Assembly: GCA_023265785.1 (NCBI GenBank)
Contig: JAHFSL010000228.1
Span: 1-5,104, forward strand
From: Candidatus Coatesiibacteriota bacterium
GTDB taxonomy: Bacteria > Oederibacteriota > CAKKQC01
DNA length: 5,104 bases
Direction of reading: 5' to 3'
The notes below the pieces were generated by a model. That model saw only the letters and a list, made by a program, of their open reading frames with translations, was not told the origin of the DNA and did not search any database. Of the stretch, positions 1 to 5,104 are shown piece after piece (within the stretch, counting starts at the first letter, position 1; every line of letters starts with the position of its first letter). Made by a program: the position numbers and the translations under genes.

Positions 1-327
1 GCCCCGACCGCGGGGTTCCCGCCGGGCCCAGCCATGTTCGGGTTCGGCACCGAGGCGGCGCTTGCCCCACTCCTGCACCACGCGGGATTCAGGGACCCGG
101 AATTTCGCGAGGTCGCGGTGGACCTGACGTTCCCCTCCTTCGACGCGTATTGGAACGCCCTCGTCCTAGGCGCGGCGCGGCTGGGCGGCGTCGTGCGCGC
201 CCTGCCCGAGGCGGCCCGCGATGAGCTCGTGATGCGGCTCAAGGCCGCCACCGCGGCGCGGACCGGCCCGGCCGGGCTGGCGCTGACCGGTTCGGCGTTC
301 ATGGCTTCCGCCCGCCGGCCGGACTGA
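1..327 (+). CDS. C-terminal part of a probable class I SAM-dependent methyltransferase (5' end outside window)
   Basis: The frame is open from base 1 to a TGA at 325-327, giving 108 residues, and the gene begins upstream of the window. An ATG at 34 is internal, because coding-like sequence continues before it. The visible part resembles the end of UbiE/Methyltransf_11-type methyltransferases. It has a Phe-Gly-x-Gly segment, a helix leading to HHAGFRDPEF (the usual 'AGF' turn before the last strands), then FPSFDAYWNAL, a Leu/Ala helix with LPEAARDELVMRL, and a closing strand ending SARRPD. The SAM-binding glycine motif would lie upstream and is not visible, so the assignment rests on tail similarity recalled from the family. 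The substrate cannot be inferred. The protein is probably cytoplasmic, with no membrane segment in the visible part. The next gene on the same strand starts 26 bases downstream, so co-transcription is possible. An unrelated alpha-helical enzyme tail is the main alternative. Confidence 0.6.
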   Translation, partial: APTAGFPPGPAMFGFGTEAALAPLLHHAGFRDPEFREVAVDLTFPSFDAYWNALVLGAARLGGVVRALPEAARDELVMRLKAATAARTGPAGLALTGSAFMASARRPD

Positions 328-353
328 ATCGAAAGTGATATCATGACGCTCAC

Positions 354-1052
354 ATGTATTTCCTGAGGCTCGATCCCCTCAAGGTCCTGTTGGTGCGCGA
401 TGGGCTCTCCGAACGACAGCGCTTCCTGTACCTCCTGTGTCAGGCCTTCCTCTATTCACTGACCATTGGAAGCAATGAGACGATGTCGCCCCCGGCCAAG
501 GGACTGGTCATGATCATCACCCTGCTCGGTGTGGCCTACGCCTACCACCGCAATGGCGGGGCGGCAGGACGGGGACTCCTTGACCGGTACATCAGCGTCT
601 CGCTGGTGGTGAACCTGCGCGTCCTGATCGTCCTCATCATCCTTTCCGCGCTCCTGCACATTCCCCAACAACTCGGGCTGATGGAATCCTTCGAGGAAGG
701 CCTGGGTGCCTGGTTCGGGCTGTTCGGGGGGAACGGGGTGTCCGGTCTCTGGGACCTGCTGACCCTGGGCGCCGAAGGGTGGGTGGCCTGGTCCGTGGCG
801 CGGCATATCGGCGAGGTCCGGCTGGCCGCCGATGGCGGCGCCCCGCTGGCAGGGGCTCCCGCGGCCCCGCTCCTCGCCTCCGCCGCCGCGCCGGCCCGCA
901 CCTCCAGCGCCGACCTGGACCGGTTCGTCGAGACGGTCACCCAGCGGGAACTCGCGGATCGGATGGCGCCGCGCCGGGCCGCCGGTCGCCGGTCCCCGAC
1001 TCGCCCGGCCCGCGTCCGGCTGATCCGCGCGAAGCGCCGCCGCCGACAGTAG
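354..1052 (+). CDS. Hypothetical four-helix membrane protein with Ala/Pro linker and Arg-rich tail
   Basis: I do not recognise this 232-residue protein. ATG 354 is the first usable start after an in-frame TGA at 336-338. No strong Shine-Dalgarno sequence precedes it, only purines around 331-338. Hydrophobic segments lie at about residues 24-39, 48-64, 81-103 and 128-150, which suggests four membrane helices. The short N-terminus (MYFLRLDPLK...) has no cleavable signal peptide. After the last helix come an Ala/Pro-rich linker (about 158-182), a short charged amphipathic stretch (about 184-203, with SADLDRFVETV), and a strongly basic tail (about 204-232) with over a dozen arginines, ending RRRRQ. 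The tail is probably cytoplasmic by the positive-inside rule. It may be co-transcribed with the methyltransferase gene 26 bases upstream. It converges on the AraC gene, with 20 bases between the stop codons. Reading frame and membrane topology are well supported; function is unknown. Confidence 0.75.
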   Translation: MYFLRLDPLKVLLVRDGLSERQRFLYLLCQAFLYSLTIGSNETMSPPAKGLVMIITLLGVAYAYHRNGGAAGRGLLDRYISVSLVVNLRVLIVLIILSALLHIPQQLGLMESFEEGLGAWFGLFGGNGVSGLWDLLTLGAEGWVAWSVARHIGEVRLAADGGAPLAGAPAAPLLASAAAPARTSSADLDRFVETVTQRELADRMAPRRAAGRRSPTRPARVRLIRAKRRRRQ

Positions 1053-1072
1053 TTCGGTCAGCCGCCGCCGAA

Positions 1073-1996
1073 TCAAAGGCGGGGCTTCTCGCGGTATGCG
1101 CGGGGGGTCAACCCGGTCACTTCCTTGAAAACACGGAAGAAGTAGGAGAGCTCTGTAAATCCACACGTCCCCGCGATTTCCTTCAGGCTTGCGGTGGTGT
1201 GCAACAGCAGGTGACAGGCGTGATCGATCCGGCGCTGACGGATATAGCCCACCACCGGCTCCCCCGTCGTCTTGCGGAACAGGAGGCGGAGCTGTGAACC
1301 ACCAAGGCTCATGCACTTTGCCAGATCCGCGATCCGGATTTCCTCCCCCAGGTGGGCCTGAATATGCTCGATCGCCGGCATGAGTCTGAGCAGCACGGCG
1401 GCGCGTTCCGGCATCAGTCCAACGACATGTGGCTCGAACACCTGCCCGTACTCACGGAGGAAATGGATGAGCAGCAGGCGGAGCCTTGCGGAAGCCTCCT
1501 GCCGCCATCCCGCGGGCTTCAGGTTGGCAAGGCGGGCGAGCTCCTTCATCGCGGGGGGGACCACGGGATCCGTCCCGGTCCTGAGAACGCCCGGAAACCC
1601 CACCAGAGAAAGAAAGTCCACCGCTCCACGAAGACGGGCATGAAAATGCAGGGTGCACACCCGCTGGATTGGTCCTGACGTCAGGGTGAGCGCATGGACG
1701 GTTCTCGGCGGAACACTGAGCAGGTCTCCCGGCCCGAGCGCGATGCGGGATCCGGGAAGACTCGCCATGCCTCCGCCCTGCACGATCAGGAGCAGGAAAT
1801 GGTTGGGAAGGACCCGCAGGGAATCCGACCATCCCGGAACCTGCCGAAACGCGTTGGCCCAGATCACCTCGGTTTCGAGGCCCGGCAGCCACTGCTCGAG
1901 GAGCGCGGGGGGAAAGCCCGCGAGTGATCGGTACGCCGCGTGCGGCTCCTCCACCCGATCCGGGACGACCGGCGCATGCCGACGCAAGGGGTGCAT
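1073..1996 (-). CDS. AraC-family transcriptional regulator with N-terminal cupin sensor domain
   Basis: This is a 307-residue DNA-binding regulator, near the usual 270-310 residues of two-domain AraC proteins. Residues about 45-125 look like the cupin effector-binding domain (AraC_binding type), with NHFLLLIVQGGG, a GPGDLLSVPPRTVHAL turn and strand, and TLHFHARL. Residues about 205-303 form the double helix-turn-helix: IRIADLAKCMSL begins the first, and IAGTCGFTELSYFFRVFKEVTG followed by LTPRAYR is the signature second half. Such proteins usually bind a sugar or related metabolite and activate adjacent catabolic genes. The gene diverges from the FAD oxidoreductase gene, its most likely target. 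I chose ATG 1996 because AAAGGAG lies upstream, though 14 bases away. An in-frame ATG at 2089 would add 31 residues but has no Shine-Dalgarno sequence. The frame stays open far upstream, opposite the oxidoreductase gene; that part is an antisense shadow. The effector is unknown. Confidence 0.92.
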   Translation of the reverse strand: MHPLRRHAPVVPDRVEEPHAAYRSLAGFPPALLEQWLPGLETEVIWANAFRQVPGWSDSLRVLPNHFLLLIVQGGGMASLPGSRIALGPGDLLSVPPRTVHALTLTSGPIQRVCTLHFHARLRGAVDFLSLVGFPGVLRTGTDPVVPPAMKELARLANLKPAGWRQEASARLRLLLIHFLREYGQVFEPHVVGLMPERAAVLLRLMPAIEHIQAHLGEEIRIADLAKCMSLGGSQLRLLFRKTTGEPVVGYIRQRRIDHACHLLLHTTASLKEIAGTCGFTELSYFFRVFKEVTGLTPRAYREKPRL

Positions 1997-2010
1997 CGGC
2001 GAAAAGTATA

Positions 2011-2017
2011 CTCCTTT
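2011..2017 (-). promoter_or_regulatory. Probable ribosome-binding site of the AraC gene
   Basis: On the minus strand this reads AAAGGAG, a near-perfect Shine-Dalgarno sequence, and it is the only one near the regulator's start. Fourteen bases separate it from ATG 1996, longer than the usual 5-10. No ATG, GTG or TTG lies in frame between the two, so ATG 1996 remains the best start. The long gap may mean weak translation. Confidence 0.45.
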
Positions 2018-2041
2018 GTCCGTTTTGTCGATTGCGCGAAC

Positions 2042-2070
2042 GGGTGCCGGACTGTGTACTGAAGGCACCC
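2042..2070. promoter_or_regulatory. Inverted repeat in the divergent control region, candidate operator or leader hairpin
   Basis: GGGTGCC at 2042-2048 and GGCACCC at 2064-2070 are perfect 7-base inverted copies separated by 15 bases. Their centres are 22 bases apart, about two helical turns, as expected for a dimeric regulator binding one DNA face. The repeat sits between the AraC start and the oxidoreductase start. In the oxidoreductase transcript it could instead fold as a 7-bp hairpin with a 15-base loop, ending five bases before the GGGAGG ribosome-binding sequence. AraC proteins more often bind direct repeats, so binding by the neighbouring regulator is inferred, not shown. Confidence 0.4.
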
Positions 2071-2075
2071 TGCAC

Positions 2076-2081
2076 GGGAGG
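2076..2081 (+). promoter_or_regulatory. GGGAGG ribosome-binding sequence upstream of the oxidoreductase gene
   Basis: GGGAGG is a strong Shine-Dalgarno match. It lies six bases before ATG 2088, which opens a 17-codon frame, and 17 bases before ATG 2099, too far to serve that start directly. A second, weaker GAGG at 2090-2093 is five bases before ATG 2099. The pair of sites makes the translation start of this unit ambiguous. Confidence 0.45.
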
Positions 2082-2087
2082 CCTGTC

Positions 2088-2141
2088 ATGAGGATTCGAT
2101 GGAATTTCGCGCACCCGCCGCGGGCGACGGCCCGGCGATGA
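2088..2141 (+). CDS. Candidate 17-residue upstream (leader) reading frame
   Basis: ATG 2088 has the best-placed ribosome-binding sequence in this leader (GGGAGG, six bases upstream) and opens a frame of 17 codons ending in TGA at 2139-2141. That stop overlaps an in-frame oxidoreductase ATG at 2138 in an ATGA arrangement typical of translational coupling. The predicted peptide begins MRIRWNF and has five arginines in 17 residues, two of them adjacent at its end. It has no recognisable domain. If translated, it more likely delivers ribosomes to the enzyme start or tunes expression than makes a functional peptide. The competing reading is that the enzyme simply starts at ATG 2099 and this short frame is chance. 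A frame this short cannot be established by inspection. Confidence 0.25.
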   Translation: MRIRWNFAHPPRATARR

Positions 2142-3712
2142 AACCGGTGGTCTGCGTGTACGGGGGAACCGCCGCCGGGGTCATCGCGGCGGTCGCGGCG
2201 GCGGAACAGGGATGCAAGGTCGTCCTGGTCAATCCGGGAACCCATCTCGGCGGCATGACCAGCGGCGGGCTCGGGGCCACCGACATGGGCAACCCCGAAG
2301 TGATCGGAGGCAAGGCCCGGGAGTTCTACCGCCGCCTGGGCGCGCCCTATGGGATTGCCGAGCAGTGGCGATTCGAACCGCACCGCGCGGAAGACACGTT
2401 CGCGGCGTGGCTCCGTGAGAACGGCATCCGGGTGATTACGGGGACGCGGCTGACCGCGGTAGAAAAGCAGGGCGGTAGGATCGTGGCACTCCGCACCGGG
2501 GACGGAGGCAGCCTCCCGGGCGCGGTATTCGTGGACGCCACCTACGAGGGCGACCTCATGGCCGCGGCGGGCGTCGACTGGTGTGTCGGCCGCGAGTCCC
2601 GGTCCGCATACGGTGAATCGCTGGCCGGTGTGCGGGGAAGCGAAGGCCGGGCCCGGTCGAACCTGCCCGTGGATCCCTATGTGCGTCCCGGTGACCCGGT
2701 CAGCGGCCTGCTCCCGTGCCTCCAGCCCGGCGAAGGCGGCGTGGAGGGCGGCGCCGACGCGCGGGTCCAGGCGTACAATTATCGGCTGTGCCTCACCCAG
2801 GATGAACACCTGTTCCTGCCCATCGCCCCGCCGGCAGACTACAATCCGTTCCGGTACGAGCTGCTCGCCCGGTACATTCGGGCGCTCCAGGACGCCGGCA
2901 AGCCGGTCAAATTGAGCTCGATGTTCCTGATCGTGAAAATGCCCAACGGCAAGACGGACTTCAACAACTCCGGGTTCCTGTCCACGGATTTCATCGGCGA
3001 GAGCCTTGCCTATCCGGAGGCCGCCTGGCCCGAACGGGAGCGGATCGCCCGCGCCCACGAGGCGTACATCCGGGGCCTGTACCATTTCCTGTCCACCGAC
3101 GAACGCGTCCCGCCCCATGTGCGGCGCGAGGCGCGGTCCTGGGGGCTGTGCCGGGATGAATTTACGGATTCCGGGGGGTGGCCCCACCAGCTGTATGTGC
3201 GCGAAGCGCGGCGGATGCGCGGTCTCTACGTCATGACCCAGGCCGATTGCGAGGGAACAACGGCCATTCCCGACCCCGTGGCGATGGGATCCTACCCGAT
3301 CGACTGTCACGCCTGCCAGCGCATCGTCGTGGGAGGCGTCATCGTGCGCGAAGGCGGTATGGACATGGCGGCCCCCCCGTACCCCATCAGCTACCGGGCG
3401 CTTTGCCCGAGACCCGAGCAGGCCGTCAACCTGTTGGTTCCGGTCTGTCTGTCGGCCAGCCATGTCGCGTATGGCTCCCTCCGGATGGAGCCCGTCTTCA
3501 TGGCCCTCGGCCAGGCCGCCGGGCTGGCCGCCGTCCACGCCGCCGCCTCGGGTCGCGCGGTGCAGGAGGTGGACGCGGCGGCGCTTGGGACCGAACTGGC
3601 GCAGGCAGGCCAGGTTCTCACCTGGAACAAGGCATCCAGCCGATGGCATGGCGAATGGGCGCATGACCCGTATGTCGTGCAGTCGTACCAATGGTGGCTG
3701 GAGGCGGCGTGA
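2099..3712 (+). CDS. FAD-dependent oxidoreductase (FAD_oxidored / PF12831 type)
   Basis: This 537-residue cytoplasmic flavoenzyme is full length for its family. A Rossmann dinucleotide-binding motif, YGGTAAG, lies at residues 21-27 after a beta strand. HLGGMTSGGLGATD (about 49-62) follows, typical of the flavin-binding N-terminus. Later family landmarks are VDATYEGDLMAAAGV (about 145-159), VQAYNYRLCLT (about 223-233), DEFTDSGGWPHQLYVREARRM (353-373, in two overlapping blocks) and the C-terminal flavin-binding segment with SLRMEPVFMALGQAAG (about 460-475). Homologues in environmental bacteria are mostly uncharacterised, and some databases have called them 'xanthan lyase'; I would not use that name here. 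The substrate may be a sugar derivative, given the divergent AraC regulator, but this is inference. ATG 2099 has GAGG five bases upstream. ATG 2138, thirteen codons later and just before the Rossmann strand, is the alternative. The position after the second strand (residue 45) is Asn rather than the acidic residue common in Rossmann folds. The stop overlaps the next gene's start. Confidence 0.9.
   Translation: MEFRAPAAGDGPAMKPVVCVYGGTAAGVIAAVAAAEQGCKVVLVNPGTHLGGMTSGGLGATDMGNPEVIGGKAREFYRRLGAPYGIAEQWRFEPHRAEDTFAAWLRENGIRVITGTRLTAVEKQGGRIVALRTGDGGSLPGAVFVDATYEGDLMAAAGVDWCVGRESRSAYGESLAGVRGSEGRARSNLPVDPYVRPGDPVSGLLPCLQPGEGGVEGGADARVQAYNYRLCLTQDEHLFLPIAPPADYNPFRYELLARYIRALQDAGKPVKLSSMFLIVKMPNGKTDFNNSGFLSTDFIGESLAYPEAAWPERERIARAHEAYIRGLYHFLSTDERVPPHVRREARSWGLCRDEFTDSGGWPHQLYVREARRMRGLYVMTQADCEGTTAIPDPVAMGSYPIDCHACQRIVVGGVIVREGGMDMAAPPYPISYRALCPRPEQAVNLLVPVCLSASHVAYGSLRMEPVFMALGQAAGLAAVHAAASGRAVQEVDAAALGTELAQAGQVLTWNKASSRWHGEWAHDPYVVQSYQWWLEAA
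3700..3704 (+). promoter_or_regulatory. Ribosome-binding site inside the end of the oxidoreductase gene
   Basis: GGAGG lies four bases before GTG 3709 and within the last codons of the oxidoreductase. This decides the start of the secreted-protein gene. The in-frame ATG at 3691 has no comparable sequence before it. The overlap points to translational coupling of the two genes. Confidence 0.65.
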
Positions 3713-5104
3713 CGCACGCCCGGTGGGCCCGGAGGGCGGTCGTCGCGGCCCTCGTGTCGGCGGGCAGGGCCCGGGCGGACGGCATCATGGATGTGGTGCC
3801 GAGTCCGGACCCCGCGTTCGCGGGCCGCACCCTCTTTCCCAACTGGGTGGCTGCGCCGACCGCCTCCTTTGCCGTGCTCGAGTGCGCCGATACACTCTGC
3901 CCGGCGTGTCCCTCCCATTCGTTCAAGGGACTGACCATCCTCAATTACGGGTCGGCCTCGGGGGGTGCGGCGGGCGACATCACCGACATCACCTTCTGGC
4001 TCAAGTGCGGGTCCAAGACGATCAACACGGGCTATGTGGCGATGACCTTTGCGGGGAATTGGAACATTGGCGGCCCGTCGTACCCCGCCTGGACGTGGGC
4101 GGGCACCCTTGGATTCGGAGCCGATGCGTGCAACTGCGGGTGCGAGGTCGCCCTGTACCTTTACACGGATCTCGCCCCATGCCCCACCGATGGCGCCACG
4201 GTGGCGCTGGGGCCAGGCTACAATCCCGTCGCGAATCCGGCGTGGCCGGGAGGACTCACCGACTCCTGCGGATTCGCGGGGCCGTGGTCGGCCGCGCAGG
4301 ACCCCTCCCCCAAGACCATCCGGTACGTCCTCAAGGAGGCGGACCGCGCCAATGCCGCCCCGGGCGACACGGTCACGTACACGATTTCCTACGGGCGGCC
4401 GGGCACGGGGACCCTCAACTGGGTCCAGATCACCGACACCCAGCCGCCCTGGATGCATGTCGTGGCGTCCGTGCCGACAGGAGACCCCGGCTGGAATCCC
4501 GATCCAGGCCCGCCCACGCGCATGCGCTGGACCACCGGCGCCCTGCCGACCGCGGGCGGGCCGACCGGACAGATTATCTACCAGGCCACCGTGGACTGGG
4601 GAAACGGCGAGGGCTTTGAGCCGGGCTCCGGGGACGCGGCGGCCCCGGAAGGCTCCTTCCTTTTCAACACCGCGCAGATGACCTGGGATCCCGGCACCTC
4701 GTGCACCCCGGGTCGGGTGTCCAATACGACCGCGACCACGGTCCGCCGGTACCTGTTCTGGAAGCTGGGTGACAACGACCTGCTGATGGCCCCGCGGATC
4801 GGGCTGCCCGATGATGAAATGATCTACTCGATCTTCCTCAAGAACACCTCGGACTCGAAGACCTGGTGGGATGTCGGAATCTGGGACACGGTGCCGTCGG
4901 TCATGGATGCCTGGGAACCCGGCTACGGGTTCGAGGACCCGTGTCTGGGATGGACCATGACCCCCGGGGGGTGTGCGGCGGCCTCCCCGTCGCGCCTCAC
5001 TGGCGCCGGCGTCACGCTCCTCACCTGGCGGCTGGACCTGCCGCCGGGGGCGACGATGACGGTCCGCTGGAAGGCGCGGGTGCGGCCGAATACCACGTCC
5101 GGGG
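3709..5104 (+). CDS. Secreted Cys-rich protein with DUF11-like beta-sandwich domains (3' end outside window)
   Basis: The frame opens at GTG 3709, overlaps the oxidoreductase stop (GTGA), and stays open to the window edge, giving 465 residues with no stop. Residues 1-23 look like a signal peptide: a basic start (HARWARR), a short hydrophobic core (AVVAALVSAG) and a likely cleavage after ARA at 23. Residues about 55-190 form a Gly/Trp-rich region with many cysteines, including CADTLCPAC (59-67) and CNCGC (141-145), which may form disulfides after export. Residues about 203-297 resemble a DUF11 (PF01345) conserved-repeat domain, with the APGDTVTYTISY and ITDTQPPWM strands. A second, more diverged copy spans about 348-460, with DDEMIYSIFLKNTSD, IWDTVPSVMD and the LDLPPGATMTVRWKARV end strand. 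Such domains act as spacers or adhesive modules in bacterial surface proteins. The missing C-terminus should hold further repeats or an anchoring or sorting signal. An ATG at 3691 would lengthen the N-terminus by six residues. Role and link to the oxidoreductase are unknown. Confidence 0.8.
   Translation, partial: MTHARWARRAVVAALVSAGRARADGIMDVVPSPDPAFAGRTLFPNWVAAPTASFAVLECADTLCPACPSHSFKGLTILNYGSASGGAAGDITDITFWLKCGSKTINTGYVAMTFAGNWNIGGPSYPAWTWAGTLGFGADACNCGCEVALYLYTDLAPCPTDGATVALGPGYNPVANPAWPGGLTDSCGFAGPWSAAQDPSPKTIRYVLKEADRANAAPGDTVTYTISYGRPGTGTLNWVQITDTQPPWMHVVASVPTGDPGWNPDPGPPTRMRWTTGALPTAGGPTGQIIYQATVDWGNGEGFEPGSGDAAAPEGSFLFNTAQMTWDPGTSCTPGRVSNTTATTVRRYLFWKLGDNDLLMAPRIGLPDDEMIYSIFLKNTSDSKTWWDVGIWDTVPSVMDAWEPGYGFEDPCLGWTMTPGGCAAASPSRLTGAGVTLLTWRLDLPPGATMTVRWKARVRPNTTSG

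Noticed and set aside
343..366. ATG with seven codons just before the membrane protein start
   Set aside because: It has no good ribosome-binding sequence and no informative stop overlap with the next start, so it is most likely chance.
1053..1072. Short inverted repeat TTCGG...CCGAA filling the gap between convergent stop codons, as a bidirectional terminator
   Set aside because: The stem is only five base pairs with a 10-base loop and no T-tract on either strand, so it is too weak to call a terminator.
456..1316. 286-codon open frame on the minus strand
   Set aside because: It overlaps the membrane protein and the helix-turn-helix end of the AraC gene, both better supported. Its translation is Pro/Gly/Arg-rich and matches nothing I know.
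2033..2060. Possible plus-strand promoter TTGCGC / TGTACT for the oxidoreductase
   Set aside because: Only three and four of six positions match the sigma-70 consensus, which is expected by chance. The real promoter could not be located by eye.
1997..3691. Open-frame extension of the AraC gene, more than 560 further codons on the minus strand
   Set aside because: It lies antisense to the full-length oxidoreductase, its translation is low-complexity and rich in His, Gly, Pro and Arg with no recognisable domain, and AraC proteins normally end near 300 residues. High GC makes long stop-free antisense frames common.
3462..4619. 385-codon open frame on the plus strand, and a 355-codon minus-strand frame at 3391-4458
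   Set aside because: Both cover the oxidoreductase end and the secreted protein in other frames. Their translations are Arg/Pro/Gly-rich, whereas the frame starting at 3709 has a signal peptide and DUF11-like domains.

Overview
This is a GC-rich bacterial window with five protein-coding genes and almost no spare DNA. Gene order is: the 3' end of a probable methyltransferase (+), a four-helix membrane protein (+), an AraC-family regulator (-), a full-length FAD-dependent oxidoreductase (+), and the start of a secreted Cys-rich protein with DUF11-like domains (+) that runs off the right edge. I see no RNA genes, mobile elements, CRISPR arrays or attachment sites.

The sequence does not fix the organism. 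The oxidoreductase matches a family (FAD_oxidored type, PF12831) that I associate mainly with Planctomycetota, Verrucomicrobiota, Lentisphaerota and related environmental lineages, where it often lies beside AraC-type sugar regulators. With the exported DUF11-like protein, this suggests a Gram-negative environmental bacterium of the PVC group or a neighbouring phylum. This placement is inference.

Left part (1-1052): the methyltransferase tail and the membrane protein are co-directional, 26 bases apart, and may be co-transcribed. Nothing ties them functionally to the genes on the right. The membrane protein meets the AraC gene tail to tail across a 20-base gap.

Right part (1073-5104): the AraC gene and the oxidoreductase diverge from a roughly 100-base control region, the classic layout of a regulator and its target. 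That region holds a 7-base perfect inverted repeat whose arm centres are 22 bases apart, a GGGAGG ribosome-binding sequence, and a possible 17-codon upstream reading frame that ends in an ATGA overlap with one of the two plausible oxidoreductase starts. The oxidoreductase stop codon overlaps the GTG start of the secreted protein, with GGAGG four bases before it, so the two look translationally coupled. A cytoplasmic flavoenzyme coupled to an exported Cys-rich protein is the oddest arrangement here. I found no clear evidence of a wholly new system; the upstream frame, the inverted repeat and the coupled pair are the points most worth testing.
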